64,000 nucleotides of DNA from an uncultured Oscillospiraceae bacterium (GCA_934466475.1 CAKSLI010000006.1:1-64000); one strand, 5' to 3'; positions 52,120 to 62,224 are shown, counted from the stretch's first letter. Numbers and translations are program-made. The notes: generated from the sequence alone by a model not told the origin.

Positions 52120-53046
52120 ATGGCTAACATTACAGCAAGCGAAGTTAAGGAACTTCGTGAGATGACCGGCTGCGGCATGATGGACTGCAAGAGAGCTCTC
52201 GTTGAGGCTGACGGCAACAGAGACGAGGCTGTTAAGATCCTCCGTGAGAAGGGCCTTGCAAAGGCTGCCAAGAAGGCAGGCAGAATCGCTGCCGAGGGTA
52301 TCGTAAAGGCTAAGGTAAACGGCACAAACGGCGTTATCGTTGAGATCAACTGCGAGACAGACTTCTGCGCTAAGAGCGACAAGTTCCTTGAGCTCGTTGA
52401 GACTATCACCGATACTATCCTCGCTAACGATGTTGCAGACGTTGAGGCTCTCAAGAACTGCACTATCGCAGGCGGCGCACAGACCGTTTCCGAGTATATG
52501 ACCGAGAAGATCGCTACTATCGGTGAGAACATGAACATCCGCCGTTTCACAAAGATGACCGGCACACTCGTTCCCTACATGCACGATGGCGGCAGACTCG
52601 GCACACTGGTCAAGCTCGACACTGACAAGCCCGAGGACGCAACCGTTCTCGCATGCGGTAAGAACGTAGCTCTCCAGATCACTGCTCTTAACGCTCAGTA
52701 TGTATCCCAGGCTGATATCCCTGCTGAGGTTATCGCAAACGAGAAGGAAGTTCAGCTCGGTCTGGTTAAGACTGAGAATGCTCAGTCCGCTAAGCCCAAG
52801 CCTGAGAACGTTCTTGAGAAGATCGTTGAGGGTCGTCTCAGAAAGTACTACGAGGAAGTTTGCCTCCTCGACCAGAAGTACTTCAAGGATGATACAATGA
52901 CTATCGCTAAGTACGTTGAGTCCGAGGCTAAGGCTGCTGGTGCAACTATCAAGGTTGATTCTTTCGTTCGCTACGAGCGCGGCGAGGGCATCGAGAAGAA
53001 GCAGGACGATTTCGCTGCTGAAGTTGCTCAGATGGCTAAGGGCTGA
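52120..53046 (+). CDS. tsf: translation elongation factor Ts
   Basis: A 308-aa EF-Ts that exchanges GDP for GTP on EF-Tu. The N-terminal UBA-like part (VKELREMTGCGMMDCKRAL) is followed by TDFCAKSDKF and the two core domains. It has strongly biased codons like rpsB. ATG 52120 follows AAAGGAG. A strong terminator ends the operon. Confidence 0.96.
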   Translation: MANITASEVKELREMTGCGMMDCKRALVEADGNRDEAVKILREKGLAKAAKKAGRIAAEGIVKAKVNGTNGVIVEINCETDFCAKSDKFLELVETITDTILANDVADVEALKNCTIAGGAQTVSEYMTEKIATIGENMNIRRFTKMTGTLVPYMHDGGRLGTLVKLDTDKPEDATVLACGKNVALQITALNAQYVSQADIPAEVIANEKEVQLGLVKTENAQSAKPKPENVLEKIVEGRLRKYYEEVCLLDQKYFKDDTMTIAKYVESEAKAAGATIKVDSFVRYERGEGIEKKQDDFAAEVAQMAKG

Positions 53047-53066
53047 TAAGCTCCGCAGATATTATA

Positions 53067-53097
53067 ATGCAGACCCCAAGGGGGTCTGCATTTTTTT
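53067..53097 (+). terminator. terminator of rpsB-tsf
   Basis: ATGCAGACCCC-aag-GGGGTCTGCAT followed by seven T. Confidence 0.93.
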
Positions 53098-53100
53098 GTA

Positions 53101-53129
53101 TTGACAACGCCGATTGCTGATGTTATAAT
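53101..53129 (+). promoter_or_regulatory. promoter of the GtrB-like gene
   Basis: A consensus promoter: TTGACA, a 17-bp spacer and TATAAT, immediately after the tsf terminator. Confidence 0.82.
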
Positions 53130-53174
53130 AAATATGAATGTAAAAACGCAATGCTTTTGGAAAAGAGGTCAGAC

Positions 53175-54137
53175 ATGACTCCAAGACTGATAATAGTTAT
53201 CCCCTGCTACAACGAGCAGGAGGTGCTTCCTATAACCGCGCCGCAGTTCCTGGAAAAGATAAAGGAGCTTTCCTCAGCCGGAATGATAACCGAGGACAGC
53301 CGCATAATGTTCGTGGACGATGGCAGTAAGGACCGAACATGGGAGATAATATCGAAGCTCGCCGAGCAGGACGAGCATTACATCGGTATCGCCCAGAGCC
53401 GCAACCGCGGACATCAGAATGCAGTTCTTGCCGGTCTCATGGAGGCCAAGGATATGTGCGACATCACTATAAGCATTGACTGTGACGGTCAGGATGACAT
53501 AAATGCTATGAACGGAATGGTCGCCGCTTACCATGAGGGCTGCGAGATAGTGTACGGCGTGCGGTCCAAGCGTGATACGGACACGTTTTTCAAGCGCTTT
53601 ACCGCAGAGAGCTTTTACAAGCTGCTGAATTCCATGGGCGCGGAGGTCGTGTTCAATCATGCGGATTACCGCCTGATAAGCAGCCGTGCCCTCCAGGAAC
53701 TGGCAAAATTCAAGGAGGTAAACATATTCCTGCGTGGAATGGTGCCCCTTGTCGGATTTAAGAGCACCAGCGTTTACTACGAGCGCAGCGAGCGTGCCGC
53801 CGGAAAGTCGCATTACCCGCTTAAAAAAATGCTCGCGCTTGCGTTTGACGGGATCACCAGCCTCTCCATTAAGCCGATAAAGCTGATCATAGGAATGGGA
53901 ATAATCGTTGCCTTTATCAGCTTCATCGGGATAATCTGGGCGGTGGTCGAGGCTTTCCTGGGGAAAACCGTGTGGGGCTGGGCTTCCACGACCTGCATTA
54001 TCTGTTTTCTGAGCGGAGTTCAGCTTATTTCTATCGGCGTTATCGGCGAATATATCGGAAAGATATACTTGGAAGTAAAACACCGCCCGCGGTATATCAT
54101 CAGCGAGCGGACATGGGAAGACCACAAAAAGGAATAA
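53175..54137 (+). CDS. family 2 glycosyltransferase, GtrB/DPM-like
   Basis: A 320-aa membrane-bound glycosyltransferase that should load a sugar from a nucleotide onto undecaprenyl phosphate. The GT2 domain has VIPCYNEQEVLP, MFVDDGSKDRTW and SIDCDGQDD. Two C-terminal helices (about 230-300) anchor it. AGKSHYPLKKM matches the GtrB/Bactoprenol glucosyltransferase group. The start at 53175 follows AGAGGTC. The GtrA and membrane sugar-transferase genes on the opposite strand converge with it and likely complete the pathway. Confidence 0.87.
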   Translation: MTPRLIIVIPCYNEQEVLPITAPQFLEKIKELSSAGMITEDSRIMFVDDGSKDRTWEIISKLAEQDEHYIGIAQSRNRGHQNAVLAGLMEAKDMCDITISIDCDGQDDINAMNGMVAAYHEGCEIVYGVRSKRDTDTFFKRFTAESFYKLLNSMGAEVVFNHADYRLISSRALQELAKFKEVNIFLRGMVPLVGFKSTSVYYERSERAAGKSHYPLKKMLALAFDGITSLSIKPIKLIIGMGIIVAFISFIGIIWAVVEAFLGKTVWGWASTTCIICFLSGVQLISIGVIGEYIGKIYLEVKHRPRYIISERTWEDHKKE

Positions 54138-54141
54138 AACG

Positions 54142-54181
54142 CCGCCCTGTCTTCAGAATGCGAGACAGGGCGGATTTTTTA
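54142..54181 (+). terminator. terminator of the GtrB-like gene
   Basis: CCGCCCTGTCT / AGACAGGGCGG followed by ATTTTTT. Confidence 0.9.
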
Positions 54182-55786
54182 TTCCTGGGCGTCAATAAGC
54201 GGGAGGAGCTGAAGCTCCGGGTGGTAGGTGAATATCATGATATTGCTGTCAGGGAGATTCCCGGCACCCAGGAGCGTTCCCTCAGTCCTGAACAGAAGTT
54301 CCTCGCCGGGATTGTCCGGCTGAATGTCAAAGTCAAGCAGATACAGATGTTCAATATCCTTGAGGTCTTCGTAGGATTTTCTGTAATCAAGCTCGTCAGG
54401 GTCGCGCTTGACTTCCACCCTGCCTTCCGGTTTCACCTGGAAGGAGTAGCTTTCGTATTCCGAGTAGTTCAGAGAGTAGAATTTGTATTCAGGCAGATAT
54501 GCGCTGACGTGCGAGAATATGTCGTTATTCACAACGATAACGGAATCCTCCGGGAGATTCCCGCGGATAAAATCCGCCGCATTCTTCGACTGGCTGTAAT
54601 CCGTGACATAATCAGCGCCGAGGATGAACAGTCCCATAGGAATAGACGCTGCGTAAAAAGCGCAGAGCAGGGCGCAGAAGTTCCTGTCGAATTTCTGGTC
54701 GGCGCGCCAGAGCTTTTCTATGATCTTGCGTCCCGCCGGGGAAATATCCATGCCGAGCAGCCTTGGTTCGCGGACGGCGGGAGTTTCTGTTTCCTTTCCG
54801 GTCCAGAAGCAGAACACCAGCACGAACAGGAAGCAGAACGCCCTTGCCGACAGAGTGTACCACATCACGCAGCATACTATCATGTAGAACGCCGTGAAAA
54901 ACAGCGATATGATGAACGCCTGCCTGTAATGTCTCAGTTCAATTAACGCAAGAACCAGGATCAGCGCTCCGAGAAGCTTTATCGCGCTGCAAAGCTCGGT
55001 GTTGATAAGCCCGGTGTTTCCGTCAAGGAACGCATTGAATGCGATGTCCGGGAAGCACGCGAATATCCGCACTATCGCTGGACCAATGCCGTCTGCCGCT
55101 GATCCGCCGCCGTTTATCTTGTCAAGGGAGGTGAATATCGGCAGTATCATGCACAGAACTCCCAGTCCGGAGACCGCAAGCCCGGCAAGCCGCATGATGT
55201 TCTGCCTTATGGAAGATGACTTCCACAGACGGAACAGATCAATTACCATGAATATGCCCATTATGCCGATGAAGCCGCTCATCATTACATGGGTGTTCGC
55301 CATCAGCGCCACAAGCAGCCCCCACAGCAGCGGACGTTCTTTCCGCTTCGGGTAGAGCATCGCCATCAGCACAAGGAACAGGGGGATAAGGCAGTAGACC
55401 CTCGACTGAACCGACAGGTAGAACATGGATCCGCCGGAAAACAGCACAACTCCCTTAAAAGCGGTGCTGAACGGAGCTTTCCACAGGAAAAGCGCCGCCG
55501 TGACCGATGTAATGACCCAGCTTATAAACGGAAGCACCTGAACCGGGCAGCCGGAAGCCGCAAAAATGTGCAGCAGAATGAACCAGAGCGGTGGGTGTCC
55601 CTCAAATTGTATCTGTTCGATTATTCCCGGAATATCGTTGTCCCGCGCGATACACCATGCCTGCGCCTCGTCGTACCATATCTCGTGGTTGAATGCGCCG
55701 ATGAACGTCAGCACGGCATAAACGGCGAACAGGCATATCAGCACGATACGGCTGCGGGATAACGGTTTTGCTGCTGTATCTGTCAT
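54179..55786 (-). CDS. membrane glycosyltransferase, GT-C/PMT-like
   Basis: A 535-aa polytopic protein with about eleven helices and a C-terminal soluble part (about 440-535). The first external loop has [12 protein letters not shown], with the acidic residues typical of lipid-linked sugar transferases of the GT-C fold (ArnT/PMT-like). It presumably moves a sugar from a polyprenyl carrier to an envelope acceptor. Its start overlaps the stop of the FAD protein gene by 4 bp. The acceptor is unknown. Confidence 0.75.
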   Translation of the reverse strand: MTDTAAKPLSRSRIVLICLFAVYAVLTFIGAFNHEIWYDEAQAWCIARDNDIPGIIEQIQFEGHPPLWFILLHIFAASGCPVQVLPFISWVITSVTAALFLWKAPFSTAFKGVVLFSGGSMFYLSVQSRVYCLIPLFLVLMAMLYPKRKERPLLWGLLVALMANTHVMMSGFIGIMGIFMVIDLFRLWKSSSIRQNIMRLAGLAVSGLGVLCMILPIFTSLDKINGGGSAADGIGPAIVRIFACFPDIAFNAFLDGNTGLINTELCSAIKLLGALILVLALIELRHYRQAFIISLFFTAFYMIVCCVMWYTLSARAFCFLFVLVFCFWTGKETETPAVREPRLLGMDISPAGRKIIEKLWRADQKFDRNFCALLCAFYAASIPMGLFILGADYVTDYSQSKNAADFIRGNLPEDSVIVVNNDIFSHVSAYLPEYKFYSLNYSEYESYSFQVKPEGRVEVKRDPDELDYRKSYEDLKDIEHLYLLDFDIQPDNPGEELLFRTEGTLLGAGNLPDSNIMIFTYHPELQLLPLIDAQE

Positions 55787-57366
55787 TGCTTCTGCTCCTT
55801 GGATTCTTCGTGGTATTCCTTTTCGGTGTTGACGTTCCAGACGCTTTCGCGGTCGCCGCTTCCGCTTATTATGGAGCGCGCGGCGTTCATCGCGGTCAGC
55901 ATGGAGTGATCCATGTTGTTGTAGCGGTGCTGTCCGTTTCTGCCTATGCAGTAGAGATTCTCAAATCCGTCAAGGTAGCTCCTGATCCTGCCGAATTCCT
56001 TATATGTGCCGAAGTATGCGGGATACGCCTTCTTTACCTTTGTGGTGAAGCTGTCAACGATGTTTTCCCGCCTGATTATGCCTATCTGTTCAAGCTCTCC
56101 TGCGGCGAACTTTATGAACTCCTCCGGCGGAGTGTTCCACATTTCGTCGCCCTCGGTGCAGAAGTATTCCAGCCCGACCCAGACGTGCTTTGTGTTGTCG
56201 TCCACCATGTAGGGCGACCAGTTGTTGAATATCTGGAGTCTTCCGAGCTTTACCTCGCGCTCCTGAATGTATATCCAGCAGTCCGGCACGATGTTGTTTA
56301 TCGTGGGCGTCTTGGTCTTGTTCTGTATCTCAAGGCGGTCAAGCAGTAGTCCAACGGTTATGAAGTCGCGGTAGGGTAGGTTCACGGCTAGATTCAGTAT
56401 ATCCTCCGGCACCTGCGGCAGAGCCTCCGCGAGATCCTTTATCGGCATGGAGGAAATAAGGCAGTCGCATTCGATCGTGCGCTCATTTCCGTATTCCGGG
56501 GAATTGCTGTCGGTGCAGCGGACAGTGACTGACTTCACCTTTCCGTTTTCGGTGTTTATCTTCACGACCTCCTGCTGCATGAGGAGCTCCGCGCCCTTTT
56601 CCCTGTCGATTTCAGCCATGCGCTCCCAGAGCTGTCCGGGGCCGAATTTCGGATAATAGAACTCGTCAATGAGCGAAGTCTCAACATTCTGGTTTTTCTT
56701 CCTGAACGGTTTTGACAGGGCAGAGGTGATGACTTTCCAGACGGACAGACCCTTGACGCGCTGAGCGCCCCAGTCCGCCGCAATATTCGACGGGTGCACT
56801 CCCCAGAGCTTTTCGGTGTAGTCCTCGAAGAACATCTGATAGAGCGGCTTTCCGAAGCGGTTTATGTAGAAGTTTTCGAGGGAGGTTTCCGGCAGCTTGT
56901 GGATAACGCTGCCGAGGTAGCCGAATCCCGCCTTCATGGTGTTCACGAAACCCATGTTGATGAATGTCGCAGGTTTCAGCGAGATTGGGTAGTCGAAGAA
57001 TCTCTTTCGGAAATAAATGCGCGAAAGGCGCGTTCTTGCAAGGAAAACATCGTCCATTTTATCCGGGTCAATGCTGGGGTCGTCTGAGAATGTGTGGGTC
57101 CTGCCAAGCACCTTGTCGTCCTTTGAGGGAGCCCCCTGGAGCGGCAGTATGTCCATCCACAGCTTCATGACCTCCCTGTCCTTGGAGAAGAAGCGGTGAC
57201 CGCCGATGTCTATGCGGTTTCCGTTGTACCTGGCGGTGCGGGAGATCCCCCCGATGAATTCGCTTGCTTCAATGATTATCGGGTGGTATTCGCTGCTCTC
57301 GTTAAGGAGAGTATATGCGGCGGTAAGCCCCGCGGGACCTGCGCCTATTATGATAACGTTTTTCAT
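55783..57366 (-). CDS. FAD-dependent oxidoreductase, UDP-galactopyranose-mutase/amine-oxidase-like
   Basis: A 527-aa flavoprotein. [15 protein letters not shown] opens the FAD Rossmann fold, and [20 protein letters not shown] and HTFSDDP follow. [11 protein letters not shown] and the C-terminal [18 protein letters not shown] resemble proteins near UDP-galactopyranose mutase and protoporphyrinogen oxidase that occur in polysaccharide loci. The start at 57366 is preceded by AAAGGAAAGAACG. Gene order GtrA, this protein, GT-C suggests that it modifies the sugar or carrier. Confidence 0.8.
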   Translation of the reverse strand: MKNVIIIGAGPAGLTAAYTLLNESSEYHPIIIEASEFIGGISRTARYNGNRIDIGGHRFFSKDREVMKLWMDILPLQGAPSKDDKVLGRTHTFSDDPSIDPDKMDDVFLARTRLSRIYFRKRFFDYPISLKPATFINMGFVNTMKAGFGYLGSVIHKLPETSLENFYINRFGKPLYQMFFEDYTEKLWGVHPSNIAADWGAQRVKGLSVWKVITSALSKPFRKKNQNVETSLIDEFYYPKFGPGQLWERMAEIDREKGAELLMQQEVVKINTENGKVKSVTVRCTDSNSPEYGNERTIECDCLISSMPIKDLAEALPQVPEDILNLAVNLPYRDFITVGLLLDRLEIQNKTKTPTINNIVPDCWIYIQEREVKLGRLQIFNNWSPYMVDDNTKHVWVGLEYFCTEGDEMWNTPPEEFIKFAAGELEQIGIIRRENIVDSFTTKVKKAYPAYFGTYKEFGRIRSYLDGFENLYCIGRNGQHRYNNMDHSMLTAMNAARSIISGSGDRESVWNVNTEKEYHEESKEQKQ

Positions 57367-57827
57367 CTGGTTTCGTTCTTTCCTTTTCTGTCGAATATGA
57401 GAAGTTTGCGCCCGGCGTAATTCCACACCAGGACTATTGCCGCGGCGATTATCTTTACGATGAGGTAGCTTATATGGAGCAGTTCAGTGCCGAGGTACAT
57501 GATGAGTTCAGTAAGTCCCAGACCTACTATCCCGACCACTGCGAATATCAGGAATGCGCCGAAGCTCCTGCCGCTGCGGCGGTTATCTTTTTTCCGGAAA
57601 ACAAAGGTCAGCGAGAGGATGTAGTTCACCGCCAGTCCTGCGATGAAGCCTGCCGCCGTTGACACGAAAAGCTCCCAGGCGGTGCCGCCGGTCAGTATGA
57701 CCTCCTGGAACAGGAACAGGGTCCCATAGTCGGCTAAAAACGCTATGCCGCCGACTATCGCATATCTGAAGAATTCCCAGAACAGGGAAGTCAGTTTATC
57801 CAGTTTTTCTTTAGTCAATCGAAACAC
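57363..57827 (-). CDS. GtrA-family flippase
   Basis: A 154-aa GtrA-like protein with four predicted helices: [20 protein letters not shown], then [18 protein letters not shown] and two more. GtrA proteins help move polyprenyl-linked sugars across the membrane. The stop overlaps the start of the FAD gene by 4 bp. It is the first gene of a three-gene minus-strand operon. Confidence 0.88.
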   Translation of the reverse strand: MFRLTKEKLDKLTSLFWEFFRYAIVGGIAFLADYGTLFLFQEVILTGGTAWELFVSTAAGFIAGLAVNYILSLTFVFRKKDNRRSGRSFGAFLIFAVVGIVGLGLTELIMYLGTELLHISYLIVKIIAAAIVLVWNYAGRKLLIFDRKGKNETR

Positions 57828-57961
57828 CCCGGTCGTGTAATATATAGTATAATTATACTACTTTTCAGCACTTTTTTCAATATCATGTATATAGGACTGC
57901 TGAAAATTGTGATATGTAACATATATGCCGTTTGGAATTTGTTTATTTTTATTTTCGCCTA

Positions 57962-57990
57962 TTGACAAAAAGCTGCTGTGGGTATATAAT
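57962..57990 (+). promoter_or_regulatory. promoter of the FMN riboswitch and ribU
   Basis: TTGACA, a 17-bp spacer and TATAAT, about 35 nt before the aptamer. Confidence 0.82.
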
Positions 57991-58024
57991 AAAAATACAG
58001 CGATAACGCTGAATACATTTAAAT

Positions 58025-58133
58025 CTGTTTCGGGGCGGAGTGCAATTCTCCACCGGCGGTGAAAGTCCGCGAGCCTTTTGGTTGAACCGGTGCAATTCCG
58101 GTACCGACGGTATAGTCCGGATGAAAGAATCAG
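58025..58133 (+). promoter_or_regulatory. FMN riboswitch (RFN element)
   Basis: The closing stem CTGTTTC / GAATCAG encloses the conserved core: GGGGCGGAGTGCAATTCTCC, ACCGGCGGT, AGTCCGCGAGCC, GAACCGGTGCAATTCCGGT, ACCGACGGTATAGTCCGGAT. It controls the riboflavin transporter gene just downstream. Confidence 0.96.
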
Positions 58134-58171
58134 AAAACGAATGTGCCGTTGCTTTCTGCGTGCATATTTGC

Positions 58172-58212
58172 GCCCCTGTGCAGCCTTTGTGCGTGCAGGG
58201 GGCTTTCTGTTT
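58172..58212 (+). terminator. riboswitch expression-platform terminator
   Basis: GCCCCTGTGCA / TGCAGGGGGC followed by TTTCTGTTT, between the aptamer and the ribU start. It is the expected terminator formed when FMN is bound. Confidence 0.75.
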
Positions 58213-58234
58213 CCCCAGAACAATGGAGGAAAAC

Positions 58235-58873
58235 ATGAACAACACAAACACAGTAAAGACCAGACAGACCTTTAACATCAGGAAACTGGTGTTCACGGCG
58301 CTTCTCAGCGCTATGGCGGTAGTCCTGATGAAGTTCCTGGCGTTCAAGCTGCCGATAATGCCGGGATTCATCAGCTTTGACTTTTCCGATGTGCCCGCGC
58401 TTCTGGCGGCCCTGACGATGGGACCGGTTTCCGGCGTTGTGGTGACGCTGATAAAGAACCTCGGCGGCTTCCTGCTTGCCGGCTCTATGACCGGCGGCGT
58501 AGGCGAGGTGTCCAACTTTATCCTGGGCTGTCTGCTTGTGCTCCCGGCTGGGATAATCACGAACAAAACCGGTCACACGCTGAAGCATGTTGTATTTGCA
58601 TGCCTTGCAGGGGCTGTTTCCATGGCGGTACTCGGATTAGTCACCAACTATTTCATCGTATACCCGCTGTACACGGCGGTAATGCCTATGGAGGCAATAC
58701 TCGGTATGTACAAGGCTATTCTGCCCTCGGCGGATTCCCTCATCAAGTGCCTGCTGATATTCAATATGCCGTTTACATTTGCAAAGGGACTTATCGCGGT
58801 GCTTATCTGTTTACCGCTTTATAAAAGACTCCGCCCGGTGTTCAACAGCAGCTTCCGCGGCGCAGAAAAATAA
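58235..58873 (+). CDS. ribU: riboflavin ECF transporter substrate-binding protein
   Basis: A 212-aa S component of an energy-coupling-factor transporter for riboflavin, with six predicted helices. MPGFISFDFSDVPALLA and KNLGGFLLAGSMTGGVGE are typical of RibU. ATG 58235 follows GGAGGAAAA; the longer frame runs back into the riboswitch. The FMN riboswitch confirms the substrate. The shared ECF ATPases and T protein must be encoded elsewhere. Confidence 0.93.
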   Translation: MNNTNTVKTRQTFNIRKLVFTALLSAMAVVLMKFLAFKLPIMPGFISFDFSDVPALLAALTMGPVSGVVVTLIKNLGGFLLAGSMTGGVGEVSNFILGCLLVLPAGIITNKTGHTLKHVVFACLAGAVSMAVLGLVTNYFIVYPLYTAVMPMEAILGMYKAILPSADSLIKCLLIFNMPFTFAKGLIAVLICLPLYKRLRPVFNSSFRGAEK

Positions 58874-58915
58874 ACCGCACGCTCCGGAATGGACGCGCGG
58901 AAAAGGAGCAAATCA

Positions 58916-59461
58916 ATGCCGCTCAGTTCATTCTTCGGACATTTACGCACGATAACGCGCCACCGCCACAGGGTGATAGCCCACTGCGCACGCGCAGGGA
59001 TACTGTGGCAGGGGCTCCGCCACGACCTCTCAAAATACACCCCCACTGAGTTCATACCCGGCGTGAAGTATTACCAGGGTACGCGCAGCCCTAACGAGGC
59101 GGAGCGTGAAAAGAACGGGTACTCCCTCGCGTGGATGCACCATAAGGGGCGCAACCGTCACCATTTTGAGTACTGGATAGACGTGGACCCGGTGGAGAAG
59201 GTATACAAGCCGGTAAAAATGCCGCTGCGGTTCCTTGTGGAGATGTTCTGCGACAGAGTGGCGGCGAGTAAGATATACCGCGGCGACAAGTACAGGGACA
59301 GCGATCCGCTGGATTATTTCATGACAAGAAAGCCTACGCGCTCGATTCATCCTGAAACCTCCGATATGCTGGAGAAGCTTCTCCGAATGCTTGCCGATGA
59401 GGGAGAGGACGCGGTGTTCGCGTATATCAGGGAACTGCTTAAGGCAGGAAATGAATATTAA
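58916..59461 (+). CDS. DUF5662-family protein
   Basis: A 181-aa protein of unknown function matching the DUF5662 type: HLRTITRHRHRVIAHC, LRHDLSKYTPTEF, MHHKGRNRHHFEYW and MFCDRVAASKIY. The many His and Asp residues suggest a metal-binding HD-like helical fold. The start at 58916 follows AAAAGGAG. It lies 42 bp after ribU and may be cotranscribed with it. Confidence 0.75.
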   Translation: MPLSSFFGHLRTITRHRHRVIAHCARAGILWQGLRHDLSKYTPTEFIPGVKYYQGTRSPNEAEREKNGYSLAWMHHKGRNRHHFEYWIDVDPVEKVYKPVKMPLRFLVEMFCDRVAASKIYRGDKYRDSDPLDYFMTRKPTRSIHPETSDMLEKLLRMLADEGEDAVFAYIRELLKAGNEY

Positions 59462-59489
59462 AAAGGAGGGGTTCTGCCCCTCCTTTTTA
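59460..59489 (+). terminator. terminator of ribU and the DUF5662 gene
   Basis: AAAAAGGAGGGG-ttctg-CCCCTCCTTTTT, symmetrical and thus working on both strands. Confidence 0.9.
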
Positions 59490-59493
59490 ATAT

Positions 59494-59655
59494 GGCAACC
59501 TCTAAAAACCTCCTTCACGGCAGATTTCTATGACTTATATCATCTGCTTCGTTGTCAAACCTTGAAATACATACAGTATTACTGCGGTTTGACGCCTAGC
59601 ATCTGATATAAGTCATGTACGAAATCTGCTCGTGTCCCGGTTTTCAGAGGTTACC
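59494..59655. mobile_element. miniature inverted-repeat element, copy 6 (variant interior)
   Basis: A 162-bp element with ends GGCAACCTCTAAAAACC and GGTTTTCAGAGGTTACC (a few mismatches from the family end), flanked by ATAT on both sides (59490-59493 and 59656-59659). The interior differs from all other copies and is itself a long palindrome: GCAGATTTC and ATGACTTATATCA pair with their inverses, as does GTCAAACC with GGTTTGAC. It lies between two convergent genes. Confidence 0.85.
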
Positions 59656-59660
59656 ATATA

Positions 59661-61322
59661 TCAGCTCAGTTTGTTGTAGCCGCCCTTTTTGATTATCTTT
59701 GCGTAATTCTTGTAAGAGAGGTTCAGGTCAACATAGCCATCGATCCCTGATACGATACCCTTGCAGCTGTACTGCCATATCCCGAAATCTCCGGAATATG
59801 TAGGCACGGTGTTCCACTGCGCGAGCCATACCTCGTAGCCTGCAAGCTGAGACATATCCAGGTACTGCGTCAGCCATGACTTGTTTGAATAGAGCATTGC
59901 GTAATATCCAGCAGCGCTTACTTCATCAAGGAATGCCTTGGCGATCTGGGTTATCTTTTTCTTGCCGAGATTAGCCTGAGACTGTTCCTCGACATCGAGT
60001 ACGACAGGGTAGGTTATCTTGTATGGAGCTATCGTCTTGAGGAAGAACTTGGCCTCTTTCTTTGCGTCAGCGACTGTTTCAGCGTAAAGGTAGTGGTAAA
60101 CTCCGACATTCACACCTGCCTTGGTAGCCTCGGTTACGTTGTATTTGAATGTGGTGTCCTCCGAGCCGCGGCTCGCGTTCACCGTTGAGCCCCTTGAAGC
60201 GCGCAGGAATGCGAACTGTACGCCGGAGTCCCTGACTGCCTGCCAGTTGATAGTTCCCTGGGCATAGGACACGTCTATGCCCTTTATTCCGATATCGGTA
60301 GCGTCTTCGCTTGCTTCGTCATCGTCCTTGTCGGGGTATGTAGATGTCTCATCTGAATAGCGGTAGTCGATAAGACGGCTGCTCTTGGAAACAGCGAACC
60401 TTGCCGCCTTGGACTTGTAGTATCTTACAGTGCGGTCAAAAACGAACACGCCGCTGTTCACTACCTGACCAGTTAGTGAGAAATAGCCGCCGATCGTTGC
60501 ACGGCCGTTTATCGTGACGGAAATACTGCCGCGGCAGATAAGGCGTCCCGTATCCGGGGTCTGGAAATCGCCTGTTACCTTGGTCTTACTGCTGGTTGTG
60601 AGGCAGATCTCGCCGAAGTTGAGCAGAATGCCCTTTTTGTAAATGCTGACTGTTCCTGAAAGCGTCATTCTGCCGGTGCTTCGGTTGATGAAATCGCTGG
60701 AGATCCGCAGCTCGGAGCTAACGCTGGATTTGATGGTTCCGTAGTTTTCTATGCCGGCGCTCTTGTATATCGCGGTGGTTCCGGAAATCATGAGCGTAGC
60801 GTCCGGCTCAACGGTTATCGTGCCGCGCACGTTCATTGTTCTTCCCTTGTACACGACAAGCTCGGCGCCGGATTTGATGACCAGCCGGCTGCCGGAGGGA
60901 ATCGTGAAGTTGCTCCTCGGCGAGGTCTTACCCTCTATGTAGTAATTGGTTCCGGAAACCATTTTGGTTTTTCCGTCCCATAATGTCCAGCCGGTGGTGT
61001 CTGTGCCGCCGTATGGACTGTTTGAGAGGTCAAGTCCGCTGGTGTCCTCCGCGTGAGGAGTTTCCTCTTCCGGATCAACGATAGTGGTTTCGGTTTTTTC
61101 TCCGGTGTCTATTGCGGAGGCTCCATCGCCGCCTTCTCCGGATTCCGCCGTGGAAGCACCCTCGGATTCGCCTGTTCCGGCGGTGATAACCTGAGTTTCT
61201 CCGCTTATGGGAATGATGTCCGCGCCTGTTGGCTCGCCCTGTTCAGCGAAAGCCGCGGCAGAGCACGAAATCAGCGTCAGGGCAGCCAGTGCGGCTGCCG
61301 CTGTTCTTTTTAAAAATGTCAT
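59661..61322 (-). CDS. secreted GH25 lysozyme with beta-repeat region
   Basis: A 553-aa secreted peptidoglycan hydrolase. A signal peptide (about 1-26) and an acidic Thr/Gly/Glu-rich linker (about 27-100) precede a repetitive beta region (about 110-320). The C-terminal GH25 domain (about 345-550) has GIDVSYAQGTINW, FLRASRG, GVYHYLYAETV and PVVLDVEEQS with the catalytic Asp/Glu. The stop codon begins 2 bp after the target duplication of a miniature element. Likely role: remodelling of the own wall or killing of neighbours. Confidence 0.9.
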   Translation of the reverse strand: MTFLKRTAAAALAALTLISCSAAAFAEQGEPTGADIIPISGETQVITAGTGESEGASTAESGEGGDGASAIDTGEKTETTIVDPEEETPHAEDTSGLDLSNSPYGGTDTTGWTLWDGKTKMVSGTNYYIEGKTSPRSNFTIPSGSRLVIKSGAELVVYKGRTMNVRGTITVEPDATLMISGTTAIYKSAGIENYGTIKSSVSSELRISSDFINRSTGRMTLSGTVSIYKKGILLNFGEICLTTSSKTKVTGDFQTPDTGRLICRGSISVTINGRATIGGYFSLTGQVVNSGVFVFDRTVRYYKSKAARFAVSKSSRLIDYRYSDETSTYPDKDDDEASEDATDIGIKGIDVSYAQGTINWQAVRDSGVQFAFLRASRGSTVNASRGSEDTTFKYNVTEATKAGVNVGVYHYLYAETVADAKKEAKFFLKTIAPYKITYPVVLDVEEQSQANLGKKKITQIAKAFLDEVSAAGYYAMLYSNKSWLTQYLDMSQLAGYEVWLAQWNTVPTYSGDFGIWQYSCKGIVSGIDGYVDLNLSYKNYAKIIKKGGYNKLS

Positions 61323-61551
61323 TTCTCTACTCCATACTTGTCTTGTCTATTTTCCCGCCGGGAGCATAACTCCCTATTATATTGTGCCATATTTTTTTGA
61401 TTTTGTCAAATGTTTTTTGCCATATATATCAGTTTTTTTTACAGGTAATTTTAGCCTGAAAAATGCGCTTGTCATATTTGTCCGGGGCGTCGCATATATT
61501 CCAGCAGAACAACGGGCGTTGACCGCCGGACGAATATGGGAGGACAGGAAT

Positions 61552-62166
61552 ATGCGCATGATAACATTCACGAAAAAGAAAATAAAAAGGCTCACTGTTA
61601 TAGGACTGCTGGCTGCGGCTACTGCCGCAGCAGGAATAGGGGCGATAGTCACCTCTGTCGGCACGCAGGCCGCTGAGCGGCTCCTGCCGATATACAGCGT
61701 TGAGCGCGGAGATAAGGAGATAGCCCTGACATTTGACGTTGCCTGGGAGAATTCCAACACTCAGGAGCTCATCGACATACTGGACGAATATGACGCAAGG
61801 GCGACATTCTTCATAACCGGGGACTGGTGCGACCGTTACCCGGAGGATGTCAGACTATTCAGCGAAGCAGGACACGAGATAGGGAACCATTCTGACCAGC
61901 ACCCGCATGTCAAGGGTATGAACGTGAACGACCTGATAACGGACACCAAGGCGGCTTCGCTGAAGATAAAGGACATCACCGGAAATGATCCCACGCTGTA
62001 CCGTGCTCCTTACGGCGAATATGACAATTCCCTGATGACCACTATCGAGGGTATGGGCATGAAAGTTATCCAGTGGGATGTTGAAACATTAGATACGGAT
62101 GGAAAGGGCATGGTTCTGCGGTTTGCAGACCATGCCCGTATTTATGCTGCACCAATATGGGAATGA
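61552..62166 (+). pseudogene. polysaccharide deacetylase, truncated at the C-terminus
   Basis: A 204-aa NodB-type deacetylase of the PdaB/CE4 kind. One N-terminal helix (about 12-34) is followed by LTFDVAWENSNTQEL, ATFFITGDW, GHEIGNHSDQHPH and YRAPYGEYDNSLM. After IQWDVETLDTDG the normal family sequence stops. The last 20 residues (GKGMVLRFADHARIYAAPIW) are encoded by a hairpin region next to the tRNA genes, and about 40 expected C-terminal residues with the last catalytic His are missing. It is therefore probably inactive. ATG 61552 follows GGGAGG. Confidence 0.7.
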
Positions 62167-62184
62167 TATTCAGGGACAAGCGGA

Positions 62185-62220
62185 TAAAAGAAGAACACCC
62201 CAACAAAATGTTGAGGTGTT
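62185..62220 (-). terminator. terminator of the tRNA pair
   Basis: Minus strand AACACCTCAACA-ttt-TGTTGGGGTGTT followed by CTTCTTTT, just after tRNA-Tyr. Confidence 0.8.
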
Positions 62221-62224
62221 CAAC

